A stretch of 61,546 bases of DNA, taken from NCBI RefSeq assembly GCF_003605405.2, contig NZ_QYTW02000027.1, positions 1 through 61,546 on the forward strand. Direction: 5' to 3'. The DNA is from Siminovitchia terrae (GTDB taxonomy: Bacteria; Bacillota; Bacilli; Bacillales; Bacillaceae_C). This document shows positions 1 to 8,016 of the stretch, piece after piece. Each line of letters opens with the position of its first letter. The first letter of the stretch is position 1. The position numbers and the translations under genes were made by a program. Under the pieces are notes generated by a model. It did no database searches. It saw only the letters and a program-made list of their open reading frames with translations, and was not told where the DNA came from.

Positions 1-266
1 ATTAAGGAAGGATTGTTCAAGTTAAATTGAACTGCAGTTTCTAAATAAGAAGCACCTGTCTTTAACATAAATTGTACAGAATACTCCTTCTTTGTCTTTC
101 TTCGTTTTAATCCTTCTATCCCTTGAGATTTATAGGCTTTCACCCATTCAACTATTGGTGTCTGGCTTCCCATATTATATTTTTTTGCCAATGATCCATA
201 TCCAAGATTTCCATATAAATACTCGGTGACAAGCTTTATTTTAAATTCTTCACTATATTTAGCCAT
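1..266 (-). CDS. IS3-family transposase OrfA (helix-turn-helix), partial
   Basis: The visible part is about 88 codons, starting with MAKYSEEFKIKLVTEYL and continuing with a helix-turn-helix of the IS3 OrfA type (YGSLAKKYNMGSQTPIVEWV, then YKSQGIEGLKRRK). OrfA proteins bind the IS ends and are normally fused by frameshifting to the DDE catalytic OrfB. The reading frame is open to the window edge, so the protein is cut by the window and is not shown to be broken. The ATG follows the IS terminal hairpin. Family assignment is from the motif pattern; the exact IS name cannot be given. Confidence 0.8.
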   Translation of the reverse strand, partial: MAKYSEEFKIKLVTEYLYGNLGYGSLAKKYNMGSQTPIVEWVKAYKSQGIEGLKRRKTKKEYSVQFMLKTGASYLETAVQFNLNNPSL

Positions 267-320
267 AAAAACACCCCCGAAAGTTAGATTTTTCACTCTA
301 ACATTCGGGGGTCGGTACCT
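1..320 (-). mobile_element. IS3-family (IS150-like) insertion sequence, end fragment
   Basis: The segment holds the start of an OrfA-type transposase reading toward the window edge. It is preceded by a terminal region whose outer bases read GGTACCGACCCCCGAATG on the minus strand, similar to IS150-group ends. An internal hairpin (ACCCCCGAAAGTTAG at about 272-286 against CTAACATTCGGGGGT at about 298-312) lies between the end and the gene. The outer boundary is placed at about 318-325 by eye. The other end and orfB lie outside the window, so completeness cannot be judged. Confidence 0.75.
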
Positions 321-392
321 TTTCATGTGGTTTTATTTTACGACTTCTACTAATATCAATTCATTTTCAACTTATGTCCGATCCTCTTTTTC

Positions 393-881
393 TTATGGCA
401 TAAGCCGGTCAAATCGGATTCGTTTGTTCAAGTAATAGACAACGGGAGCACCGACTGCCATGACAACAAACTCACCGACGGCTACTGTAAACCATGTAAA
501 GAAAAACGGAAGGCCGAGTACTAAGTTCAGCTCATAGGCAATGATGAACATGGTAAGCGTGAAAACAGCTGTATTAAAAGCCATCCGCAGCCAGATGTTT
601 TGGATGAATTTAGTTGAGGTGATGGTGATCAAAAGGGCAATCACTGACTGGGCTACGCCAAAAATAAGGTCATAAACGCCAAGCGGAGAAAATAATAAAT
701 TGGTCAAAAATACCCCTATGACAATTCCAAAAATGTACTTTTTGTTGAAGACAACCAAATGGTTGAACATTTCTGAAATGCGGAACTGAACATTTGTGAA
801 GCCGAATGGCTGCACAAAAAAAGAAACGGCAATATATAATGCCGCTAAAATACCGTTGACAGCAAGTGTCCTGATTTTCAT
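393..881 (-). CDS. queT: QueT-family queuosine precursor ECF transporter S component
   Basis: This 162-residue, highly hydrophobic protein has about five or six membrane helices and opens MKIRTLAVNGILAALYIAVS, typical of small substrate-binding (S) components of ECF transporters. The internal pattern VQFRISEMFNHLVVFNKKY resembles QueT, which imports preQ1 or a related queuosine precursor together with the shared EcfA/EcfA'/EcfT module encoded elsewhere. The best support is the preQ1-I riboswitch directly upstream, whose 3' end overlaps the ribosome site GGGAGAG about 5 bases before ATG. It is a single-gene unit on the minus strand. A general ECF S component of another specificity is possible but unlikely given the riboswitch. 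Confidence 0.9.
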   Translation of the reverse strand: MKIRTLAVNGILAALYIAVSFFVQPFGFTNVQFRISEMFNHLVVFNKKYIFGIVIGVFLTNLLFSPLGVYDLIFGVAQSVIALLITITSTKFIQNIWLRMAFNTAVFTLTMFIIAYELNLVLGLPFFFTWFTVAVGEFVVMAVGAPVVYYLNKRIRFDRLMP

Positions 882-887
882 GATTAA

Positions 888-930
888 TCTCTCCCTAGTT
901 TTTTTTCGTGGGATGGTTTCGAACCACGTC
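888..930 (-). ncRNA. preQ1-I riboswitch controlling queT
   Basis: Read on the minus strand, the leader has stem CGTGG/CCACG enclosing a loop that begins TTCGAAACCAT, followed by the A-rich tail AAAAAAAACTAGG. This matches the preQ1-I pattern GGTTC...ACC..CCC...AAAAAACTA. The tail merges into the ribosome site GGGAGAG of queT. Ligand binding would therefore be expected to hide that site, which is translational control. The class is known to sense preQ1; the mode of control is inferred from position. Confidence 0.85.
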
Positions 931-941
931 TTACTTAGCTT

Positions 942-971
942 ATAATACCAGTGTTTGCATAGGTTTGTAAA
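942..971 (-). promoter_or_regulatory. Probable sigma-A promoter of queT
   Basis: On the minus strand TTTACA (966-971) and TATTAT (942-947) are separated by 18 bases. They lie a short distance upstream of the riboswitch aptamer, giving a transcript start just before it. It is a moderate match to the consensus with no experimental support. From here to 1253 no further gene or clear signal was found. Confidence 0.5.
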
Positions 972-1253
972 TTTTCATGTTTAAAGCATGTGCAAAATGT
1001 TTTACATTGCCTCAAAGACATTGATTGTTTTTTTTCATCACCTTGTTTTCGTAGCTCTTTAATCATATGAGCGTATTTTTACATTTTATGAGCTTCAAAA
1101 AAAGAATATAGTTGAACCGGTAGGGCGGTGTCCCCATTGGTCGACATTACAATATATGTCAATATAGCAAATAACAAAAAAGCAATCGAAAAGCTTAAAT
1201 AGCTTCTTCCTTAGTTAAATGGGGGAAAGAGCTTTGGGTAAAATGGTTTTTAT

Positions 1254-1424
1254 TTAATCTAGCAGCCGGTTGTTTTCATCCACTTCCATGATTCTAGCGT
1301 TTGAAGTTTCTTCATTAATAAATCCTGCCCCCCTGCAAACACTGCATTTATACTGCCATCCTTCATCATCAGCCAGCATTCCTGTTCCATGGCAAGCTTT
1401 GCAATGACTATCCCGAACATCCAT
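1254..1424 (-). CDS. Small CxxCxG zinc-knuckle protein (56 aa)
   Basis: This 56-residue protein carries two DnaJ-type zinc-knuckle motifs, CKACHGTG (residues 8-15) and CSVCRGAG (27-34), spaced as a single paired zinc site. The acidic tail ends ENNRLLD. A strong ribosome site AAAGGAGGAG lies about 5 bases before the ATG, which supports a real gene despite its length. The motif is known from DnaJ and from short anti-TRAP-like and other single-site Bacillus proteins, where the pair of knuckles binds one zinc ion. No specific function can be given. It lies alone between queT and the aconitase gene and is separated from the latter by a palindromic stretch. Confidence 0.75.
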   Translation of the reverse strand: MDVRDSHCKACHGTGMLADDEGWQYKCSVCRGAGFINEETSNARIMEVDENNRLLD

Positions 1425-1446
1425 TACAGTCTCCTCCTTTTATTAA

Positions 1447-1494
1447 GGGGTCTGAGCCCCACCACGTTAAAGTGCTAAAGCGGGGTCTGACCCC
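1447..1494. repeat. Pair of GGGGTC-type palindromes (REP-like)
   Basis: Two short near-perfect palindromes, GGGGTCTGAGCCCC at 1447-1460 and GGGGTCTGACCCC at about 1482-1494, flank a spacer of about 21 bases. They lie just past the end of the aconitase gene. Neither is followed by a T-run, so a plain intrinsic terminator is not supported. Similar GGGGTCAGACCCC pairs recur as intergenic repeats in many bacteria (recalled, not searched). Confidence 0.5.
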
Positions 1495-1502
1495 AGAAAT
1501 GC

Positions 1503-3470
1503 TTATTTTTCAATTGACGAAACTTTCTTCAGGCGCTCTTTCACTAGGTTGATCAATCCGCCTTGAAGTATCACATCGACTTGTCTCTGAGACAATGCAT
1601 GAGAAACCTGGATAGATACATTTTTTCCTTTTACATTAATTGTAAACTCATTACTCTGTTGTACCTTATTCCGAAGATTATTAAGTTGAAGGATATCTCC
1701 CTGTTCTATTTGATCATAATCTTCTTCATTTACAAACGTTAAAGGGAGAACGCCGAAATTCACAAGGTTTTGCCAATGGATGCGCGCAAAATCCTTAGCC
1801 AGTGCAACGCGTAGCCCAAGGAACCTAGGGGCCAAAGCCGCATGCTCCCGACTGGATCCCTGACCGTAGTTGAATCCTCCAACGATGGCATGTCCTCCTG
1901 TAGTAACACTATCCATCCCCCTTGTATAATACGTCTTATCAATGATTTCAAAAGCAAATTTGCTTATTTCCGGGAGATTACTTCGGTACGGGAGCACCCG
2001 TGCTCCCCCTGCTAGTATTTCATCGGTTGAAATATTGTCATCCATTTTCAATAAAACCGGCAGATCCAATTCGTCAGGCAATGCATCCATAGGCGGGATG
2101 GAAGCGATATTTGGGCCTTTGTGCAGCTCGACTTTCTTTGCTTCTTCATACGGTAGCGGTTCGTCCAACAAAGAAGTATCAACTGTTGGATTTTCCGGTT
2201 CTTTGCTCTTTGGATACGGTATTTTAAGTGTTCGTGGATCAGTGATTTCTCCTTTTAATGCTGAAACTGCCGCAGTTTCCGGACTGCATAGATACACACT
2301 GTCTTCCTGTGTTCCGGATCGTCCGGGAAAATTACGAGGGGTAGTCCTTAGGCTGTTCCTTCCGGTAGCTGGTGCCTGCCCCATTCCGATACAGCCGTTG
2401 CAGCCCGCCTGATGAAGCCTTGCACCTGCCTGAAGGAGACTTGCGATATGGCTTTCCTTAACAAGGTCAGTCAACATCTGTCTGGATGTTGGATTGATAT
2501 CGAATGAAATGCCGTTAGCGACCGTCTTTCCTTTGACGATTTCTGCCGCCACTGCAAAATCCCTGTAACCGGGGTTTGCCGAGGAGCCAATATATGATTG
2601 ATAGATGGGGGTGCCTGCGACTTCAGAAACAGGTACGACATTTCCAGGGCTGGACGGTTTAGCAATCAGCGGTTCCAACTTGGAAAGATTGATCTCTTCC
2701 TCAATGTCGTATGAAGCGTCAATATCTGCAGTCAACTCAACCCAGTCTTCCGCCCGTCCTTGCTCCTTTAAAAATCTCCTGATTTCTTCATCTGAAGGAA
2801 ATACTGTTCCCGTTGCCCCGAGTTCAGCCCCCATGTTCGCAATGACATGACGGTCCATGGCGCTTAATTGATCCAATCCGGGACCGTAGTATTCGATCAC
2901 TTTACCGACGCCACCCTTAACATCATGCCTTCGAAGCAACTCTAAAATAACATCCTTGGCACTGACCCAGTCAGGGAGCTTCCCCGTAAGCTTGATTCCC
3001 CACACTTTAGGCATTTTTATATAAATTGGCTCACCTGCAATAGCTAACGCCACATCCATGCCTCCGGCGCCCATAGCGAGCATTCCCATACAGCCGTTTG
3101 CACAGGTATGACTGTCGGAACCAAGGAGAGTTTTACCCGGCTTTGCCAAACGCTGCATATGCACAGGGTGACTTACTCCGTTCCCTGGACGGCTGTAATA
3201 CAGGCCGAATCTGCGTGTGGCGCTTTGTAAGAACAAATGGTCATCCGCATTTTTATTGTCGACCTGTATGATATTATGATCCACGTATTGCGCCGAAGCT
3301 TCTGTTTGAGCTCGCTCCACCCCCATGGCTTCCAATTCCAGCATAACCATCGTCCCGGTTGCATCCTGTGTAAGGGTTTGGTCGATTTTTAATCCAATTT
3401 CTTTTCCAGTAACCATCTCACCTTCAACAAGATGGGACTTGATCAGCTTTTCTGTAATATTCAGCGGCAT
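1503..3470 (-). CDS. Aconitate hydratase, short (Aquifex-type) aconitase
   Basis: This 655-residue enzyme of the aconitase family isomerises citrate and isocitrate through a [4Fe-4S] cluster. Visible motifs are GSDSHT at residues 117-122, the cluster region AGCNGCIGMGQAPATGRNS in the middle, and the C-terminal swivel domain with DDNISTDEI and GFNYGQGSSREHAAL. Its length is well below the roughly 900 residues of the usual Bacillus CitB, and it resembles the shorter Aquifex-type aconitases. The chosen ATG (3470) has AGGAGGAAGAAGG immediately upstream; an upstream in-frame ATG at 3509 lacks one. It is a single gene on the minus strand. A homoaconitase or related hydro-lyase of the same fold cannot be fully excluded. 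Confidence 0.88.
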   Translation of the reverse strand: MPLNITEKLIKSHLVEGEMVTGKEIGLKIDQTLTQDATGTMVMLELEAMGVERAQTEASAQYVDHNIIQVDNKNADDHLFLQSATRRFGLYYSRPGNGVSHPVHMQRLAKPGKTLLGSDSHTCANGCMGMLAMGAGGMDVALAIAGEPIYIKMPKVWGIKLTGKLPDWVSAKDVILELLRRHDVKGGVGKVIEYYGPGLDQLSAMDRHVIANMGAELGATGTVFPSDEEIRRFLKEQGRAEDWVELTADIDASYDIEEEINLSKLEPLIAKPSSPGNVVPVSEVAGTPIYQSYIGSSANPGYRDFAVAAEIVKGKTVANGISFDINPTSRQMLTDLVKESHIASLLQAGARLHQAGCNGCIGMGQAPATGRNSLRTTPRNFPGRSGTQEDSVYLCSPETAAVSALKGEITDPRTLKIPYPKSKEPENPTVDTSLLDEPLPYEEAKKVELHKGPNIASIPPMDALPDELDLPVLLKMDDNISTDEILAGGARVLPYRSNLPEISKFAFEIIDKTYYTRGMDSVTTGGHAIVGGFNYGQGSSREHAALAPRFLGLRVALAKDFARIHWQNLVNFGVLPLTFVNEEDYDQIEQGDILQLNNLRNKVQQSNEFTINVKGKNVSIQVSHALSQRQVDVILQGGLINLVKERLKKVSSIEK

Positions 3471-3657
3471 CCTTCTTCCTCCTGTTAAAAATTTTGTGAT
3501 GCAATACAATACTTTTATTTAGGATTGTTATTGTGGAAGTGAAATATTCATAGCTGCCTTTATTCAGGTTCACGGAATAATTCCCCAATCTTCTCTGAGG
3601 ATTAATTAAAAATGTCGGCCTCCTTTTGATTTTTCAAGGAATGCTCTCACTTTTCTG

Positions 3658-3906
3658 TTACCGGTTCTTTATGAAAGGTCCAAACAGCAGGGCGGCCAAA
3701 CCAAACAGAGCCAAGAATAAGAAGTCACGCAAAAACCATTTCCGAAGTATGCCTCCGATGGTTCCCTCATAAAGTCGACCATAAAGATAATAAAAGGACT
3801 TTATATTCATTTGCAAAGTTTTTCCTAATATGGCTTCTGTCAAGGGAGTGTTAGGGGAGAATTCAGCAAGTACAACGAAGCTTTCATTCACCGGAATAAG
3901 GTTCAT
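3658..3906 (-). CDS. Hypothetical small membrane protein
   Basis: This is an 82-residue reading frame with one clear C-terminal hydrophobic helix (FLFLALFGLAALLFGPFI) after a basic stretch. I do not recognise it. The ATG at 3906 has no convincing ribosome site. An internal ATG about 37 residues in (MNIKSFYYL) has only a distant AGGAAAAA upstream. It may be a small membrane peptide or the tail of a decayed gene. It stands alone between the aconitase and dehydrogenase genes. Confidence 0.35.
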   Translation of the reverse strand: MNLIPVNESFVVLAEFSPNTPLTEAILGKTLQMNIKSFYYLYGRLYEGTIGGILRKWFLRDFLFLALFGLAALLFGPFIKNR

Positions 3907-4231
3907 TAATAATCAAAGTATTTTTTGGAAACTTCTATCTTCAATTGGAGCCTGCTCCATCATATCCAGCCAATTCTATTCCGATAAAACGAATTGATTC
4001 ATAATTGTATTAATAATAAATAATGTTTTAATAAATGCATAAAGCAGTTATAACATAAGAAAAATGCTTAAACGACTATAAAATAATTTATGTAGGAATA
4101 CTTTACCTTCAATTTTTATAGTGAAATAATCCTACATAATTTAATCCTTTTCTTTGGCAATTCCCGAATAAAACAGTTATAGAATTTTATAAATACATTG
4201 CGTTAAAAAGCCTGGTAGTTTAGATAGGTGA
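3907..4231. other. AT-rich intergenic region with a 62-base hairpin
   Basis: No gene is seen. A long imperfect hairpin spans 4088-4149, with 10-bp perfect arms TTATGTAGGA and TCCTACATAA around an AT-rich 42-base interior. It lies downstream of the alcohol dehydrogenase stop. On the minus strand it is followed only by a broken T-rich stretch, so it is at best a weak terminator. The rest is AT-rich without recognisable signals. Confidence 0.5.
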
Positions 4232-5365
4232 CTATGGCTTTAATACAACTTTAATACAGTTATCTTCTTTGGTGTTAAATATATGATATCCGTGAGAGGC
4301 TTCTTCCAATGGCATAGTGTGAGTAATTATTTTTGTTGGGTCTATATCCCCGTTTTTTATTTTATCGAACAAGTATGGCATATAATGACGCGCTGGCGCT
4401 TGTCCCATTTTTATTGTGATGTTTCGAGCGAAAAAAGCACCTAATGGGAACATATTATATAAACCACCATAAACCCCTGTAATTTGAAATGTTCCACCTT
4501 TACGAACAGCCTTTGTAGCAATCTGGATAGCTCCTAACGTTCCACCTTGAAGCTTTAATTTCTGTTCTACCCATTCAAGTGGAGATTTTTTACCATCCAT
4601 ACCTACGCAATCGATCACAACATCTGCCCCGCCTTTTGTTAATTCCTTTAATGTTTCACCCATATCATTATATTCCGTGAAATTAAGTGTTTCTGTGTTA
4701 TTCATTTTTTTTGAATGATCGAGCCGGTTTGTAATGTAATCTATAGCTATAACACGTTCTGCGCCTTTCTCCCAAGCAAATCGTTGAGCCATTAATCCAA
4801 CGGGGCCACAGCCTAAGACAATAACAGTATCTCTTTTTTTTACACCTGCACTATCAACACTCCAATAGGCAGTAGGAAGTACATCTGATAAAAATAATAA
4901 GGACTCATCTTCTAACTCACAGCCCTTTGGTATAATAAAAGGGGTGTAGTTACCAAAAGGAACCCTTAAATATTCTGCTTGTCCGCCGGGATAATTTCCG
5001 AATTTTTCAGAATACCCAAAGTAACCCCCTGAATCATAGTGAGGATTAGAGTTATCACATTGACTTTCTAAATCATGTTGACAATATTGGCAGGTGCCAC
5101 ATGCTACGGTAAATGGAATGACGACACGGTCTCCCTTTTTTACAGCTGTAACATCCGGTCCCACTTCTTCAACAATTCCCATCGGTTCATGGCCAATAAC
5201 ATAACCAATAGGTAAAGGGAAATTTCCTTGATATAAATGAAGATCCGAGCCACATATAGCAGTTGATGTTACTTTTATAATCACATCTTCACGGTCTTGT
5301 ATCTTTGGTGCTTCTACATTTTTTACCGCTATATCATATTTTCCTTGGTATGTTACAGCTCTCAT
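4232..5365 (-). CDS. Zinc-dependent medium-chain alcohol dehydrogenase
   Basis: This 377-residue NAD(P)-dependent dehydrogenase belongs to the zinc MDR family. Catalytic zinc ligands are visible as C38 (AICGSDLH) and the GHEP motif with H59/E60. The structural zinc set is C89, C92, C95 and C103. The Rossmann motif VLGCGPVGLMA lies near residue 185. An insertion with the pattern GGYFGYSEKFGNYPGGQAEY resembles the glutathione-independent formaldehyde-dehydrogenase-like branch, but the substrate cannot be told. The ATG is preceded by an AGGAGG-like site (TTAGGAGGATATC). The gene is flanked on both sides by long hairpins, and the upstream one (5402-5465) lies within its leader. Confidence 0.88.
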   Translation of the reverse strand: MRAVTYQGKYDIAVKNVEAPKIQDREDVIIKVTSTAICGSDLHLYQGNFPLPIGYVIGHEPMGIVEEVGPDVTAVKKGDRVVIPFTVACGTCQYCQHDLESQCDNSNPHYDSGGYFGYSEKFGNYPGGQAEYLRVPFGNYTPFIIPKGCELEDESLLFLSDVLPTAYWSVDSAGVKKRDTVIVLGCGPVGLMAQRFAWEKGAERVIAIDYITNRLDHSKKMNNTETLNFTEYNDMGETLKELTKGGADVVIDCVGMDGKKSPLEWVEQKLKLQGGTLGAIQIATKAVRKGGTFQITGVYGGLYNMFPLGAFFARNITIKMGQAPARHYMPYLFDKIKNGDIDPTKIITHTMPLEEASHGYHIFNTKEDNCIKVVLKP

Positions 5366-5401
5366 GATATCCTCCTAACATATTCATAATGATACTATTA
5401 T

Positions 5402-5465
5402 TTTTACTTACAAGAAGATAAAATGATCGAATACATTGAGCAAATCATTTCATTTGTAAGTAAAA
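5402..5465. repeat. 64-base nested palindrome before the alcohol dehydrogenase
   Basis: Perfect 12-bp arms TTTTACTTACAA (5402-5413) and TTGTAAGTAAAA (5454-5465) enclose a second pair, AAATGAT (5421-5427) and ATCATTT (5444-5450). The element lies 37 bases before the dehydrogenase ATG, between it and the coat protein gene on the same strand. It could be a leader hairpin, an operator-type palindrome or an element remnant. It is not followed by a T-run on the minus strand. Confidence 0.6.
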
Positions 5466-5541
5466 TCTTTTTCCAGCATTGGTTGAGGAAATGGAACGCT
5501 CAATACATTGATAATTGGGTGCTTTGATTAAGGAAAGGTAG

Positions 5542-5574
5542 CCACTTGTACAAAATAAAAAGATGTACAAGTGG
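5542..5574 (-). terminator. Hairpin after the coat protein gene
   Basis: Arms CCACTTGTACA (5542-5552) and TGTACAAGTGG (5564-5574) form an 11-bp perfect hairpin with an 11-base loop, 8 bases past the coat gene stop. No strong T-run follows on the minus strand, so termination is likely but not certain. Confidence 0.45.
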
Positions 5575-5581
5575 TTATTTA

Positions 5582-6214
5582 TTATTGATACATCTGATTA
5601 CTTTCACCTGCTATTGGATTCTCATCAGCATATTTATGTAAAGTCTGCTGAATAATTTGTTGATCCTCTGGAACAACCTGGTAGGTTGAGCCAATTTTAC
5701 TTATCATATTTTGGTCAGCTGGTTCTAATGGATAATAACCTTTTTTAACCATATATTGCCATATGTCATAGGCATGGCTACAACTCATCATAAAAGCAGT
5801 TTGTAAAAATGAGCGTAGTTCAGGATTTGCTGCTTCCATTGCAGAATAAGCATATTCTCTTCCTGCACGTTTTAGGGTTAGTAAATAAGCTGTGGCCATT
5901 TCACGGTCATTTAAGTCTGGTACTATTGTCCTTGGTTGAACAGGTGGGTACTGATTAACTGCGGATTGAGTATAGTCGGTTAAGTTTCCTTGTTCTTTGA
6001 AGAGAGGTAACTCTTTCTTTGCTCCCTCGGTTTGATTCAGAAACTCAACCTTCATATTATAATCTCTAATATGAAAAGGGTAATGTCTTTCTAGAAGACT
6101 TTTGAATTCTTGATCTTGAATATGTTGTAGCATGTAGGACATATTCGTAATCGAGTTTACACAACTCATTGTTAATTCGTGTAAATCTTGTAATTCATGG
6201 GCAGCTAACCTCAT
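5582..6214 (-). CDS. CotF-like spore coat protein
   Basis: This 210-residue protein is of the Coat F type. It has a helical N-terminal half (LAAHELQDLHELTMSCVNSI) and a second helical half containing REMATAYLLTLKRAGREYAYSAMEAANPELR and a final YDIWQYMVKKGYY segment, the pattern typical of CotF-domain ferritin-like coat proteins. Such proteins are made in the mother cell late in sporulation and assembled in the spore coat. The chosen ATG (6214) sits 7 bases after AGGAGGAAAAAAA; the ATG at 6229 overlaps that ribosome site and is unlikely. Its presence indicates a spore former. Confidence 0.85.
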   Translation of the reverse strand: MRLAAHELQDLHELTMSCVNSITNMSYMLQHIQDQEFKSLLERHYPFHIRDYNMKVEFLNQTEGAKKELPLFKEQGNLTDYTQSAVNQYPPVQPRTIVPDLNDREMATAYLLTLKRAGREYAYSAMEAANPELRSFLQTAFMMSCSHAYDIWQYMVKKGYYPLEPADQNMISKIGSTYQVVPEDQQIIQQTLHKYADENPIAGESNQMYQ

Positions 6215-6664
6215 TTTTTTCCTCCTCATTTGTTTGTCTTAAGCAAGATTACTTTTTCCTTGATATTAAAAAAGATAATTGGAAGTTTATAGAAGTAATC
6301 AGATGATTATTTCTGAATGCTATGTATTAGTAATGTGCATTAAGGTATAAAGCTTCGGATTATTATTAAAAAGATGGGATTTTGGCATTAACGCCTAATT
6401 ATTTATATGGTTGTTTATGTTGAATTAAGGGGATAAGAAAAAAATATGTGAATAACTCGCTGGTTATACAAAACTAGATTATTGTTGAACTAAACAGGGG
6501 ATACTTGCCTTGATTGGACTAAAGGGGCCAGCTTCGTGGCGGGATAAAAATGCCAATTCAGTCATCGAATCAGTTCCTTATCAAATAACATCACTGGATA
6601 ATCATTGGCTAAATCAGGGAACTGTTGAAGGGATCTTTGCGCATTGATAACCGCTTGAAGAATT
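6215..6664. other. Intergenic region without a supported gene
   Basis: No open frame with a ribosome site is visible. The stretch around 6480-6660 is less AT-rich than its surroundings (for example GACTAAAGGGGCCAGC) and has short coding-like pieces broken by stops. It may be a remnant of an inserted element, but I cannot name it. The first copy of the 193-bp repeat starts at 6665. Confidence 0.4.
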
Positions 6665-6857
6665 TAACTTCATTCAGCAGAAGTCTCACACTTTTGTAAG
6701 TGGTGAGATGAATGCATATTGGTATTTCATTCAGTAGGGGTTCAACCCCCGGCTGAATAAAGTTAAAGCCTCCGGCGGATGCCACAGATTTTCAGAGGGA
6801 ATTTATCGAACGGAGCTCGATAAAATCTGGGTACAAATACGCCAAGGCGCATTTGAT
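6665..6857 (+). repeat. 193-bp structured repeat, copy 1
   Basis: This is a full-length copy from TTAACTTCATTCAGC to CATTTGAT. The potential 50-codon frame inside it is closed by TAG, while the ATTCAG/CTGAAT and GGGG/CCCC pairings are kept. The apical stem reads TATCGAAC/GCTCGATA, with one mismatch. Confidence 0.9.
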
Positions 6858-6945
6858 ATACGGGATACTCTAGCCCACAGCCAGATTCCTTTTTTGTTTA
6901 TTTTACCTAATTTTTTTAAATTACGGCATAATAACGATGGTTGTT

Positions 6946-7137
6946 TAACTCATTCAGCAGAAGTCTCCCACTTCAGTAAGTGGTGAGATGAATGCCTATT
7001 GGTATTCCATTCAGTGGGGTTCAACCCCCGGCTGAATTAAGTTAAAGTCTCCGGCGGATGCCACAGATTTTCAGAGGAAATTTATCGAGCTTAAGCTCGA
7101 TAAAATCTAGGCGCAAATACGCTAAGGCGCATTTGAT
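6946..7137 (+). repeat. 193-bp structured repeat, copy 2
   Basis: This full copy ends 21 bases before the ATG of the MBL gene at 7159. Compared with other copies it has a 1-base deletion in the GGGGTTCAACCCC loop, which would shift any reading frame but keeps the stem. The apical stem is TTATCGAGC/GCTCGATAA with loop TTAA. Confidence 0.9.
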
Positions 7138-7158
7138 CTCATTGAAGGAGGATTATAA

Positions 7159-8016
7159 ATGGATAAAGAAATGAATTACGGAAGTGACTACAAATATATT
7201 CCAACAACCTCTATTGGAAGTGGCATTGGCATTGAGGTACTGCCAGATTTACTTTGTCATACTGTCCAAATCGTTAATATTCATTTAGTTGGAAATCCTG
7301 ACATGAAGGAATTTGTACTAGTTGATACAGGAATGCCTGAGTCGGCAAATGAGATTATTTCCGTTACCGAAGAGCGCTTTGGGGCAAACAGTCGGCCAAA
7401 AGCAATTATTTTGACACACGGCCATTTTGATCATGTTGGGGCTGTTATTGATTTGGTTAAACATTGGGAAGTTCCTGTATATGCACATAAGTTAGAAATT
7501 CCTTTCCTGACAGGTCAGAAAAGTTATCCGGAACCAGACCCAACGGTTGAAGGCGGTATGGTTGCAAAAATGTCCCCTATGTTCCCTAATGAACCGATTG
7601 ACTTAGGGAATAACGTGCAAATGCTACCTTTTGATGGAACGGTTCCCCATATGCCAGGGTTTAAATGGATTCATACACCAGGACATGCTCCAGGTCATAT
7701 TTCGTTATTCCGAGAAAAAGATCGAGCGTTAATCGCTGGAGATGCTTTTGTTACGGTAAAACAAGAATATCTGTATAAAGTGTTCACGCAAGAACAAGAG
7801 ATAAGCGGACCTCCTCGCTATCTGACAACGGATTGGGAAGCCTCCAAAGAATCCGTCATTAAACTTGAAGCATTGAAGCCTACAGTCGCTGTCACAGGCC
7901 ATGGGTTGCCAATGTCTGGTGAATTGCTAACAACGAGTCTGAAAAAACTCGTTAATCAATTTGATCAAATTGCTGTACCTGATTACGGAAAATATGTAAA
8001 TAAACATATGCAATAA
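7159..8016 (+). CDS. Metallo-beta-lactamase fold hydrolase
   Basis: This 285-residue MBL-fold protein has the metal motif HGHFDH at residues 87-92 (H87, H89, D91, H92). Further ligand positions are suggested by the TPGHAPGHISLF and GDAFVT stretches and the late TGHGLP motif. The fold hydrolyses thioesters, lactones or similar bonds using two metal ions; the substrate is unknown, and YflN-like Bacillus proteins are the nearest kind I recall. The ribosome site AAGGAGGATTATAA precedes the ATG. It begins right after repeat copy 2 and appears to be a single-gene unit. A hairpin with ACCCCC/GGGGGT arms follows at about 8111-8137. Confidence 0.88.
   Translation: MDKEMNYGSDYKYIPTTSIGSGIGIEVLPDLLCHTVQIVNIHLVGNPDMKEFVLVDTGMPESANEIISVTEERFGANSRPKAIILTHGHFDHVGAVIDLVKHWEVPVYAHKLEIPFLTGQKSYPEPDPTVEGGMVAKMSPMFPNEPIDLGNNVQMLPFDGTVPHMPGFKWIHTPGHAPGHISLFREKDRALIAGDAFVTVKQEYLYKVFTQEQEISGPPRYLTTDWEASKESVIKLEALKPTVAVTGHGLPMSGELLTTSLKKLVNQFDQIAVPDYGKYVNKHMQ

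Noticed and set aside
1942-2412. 156-residue plus-strand frame inside the aconitase gene
   Set aside because: It is antisense to a gene with clear catalytic motifs and has no start signal.
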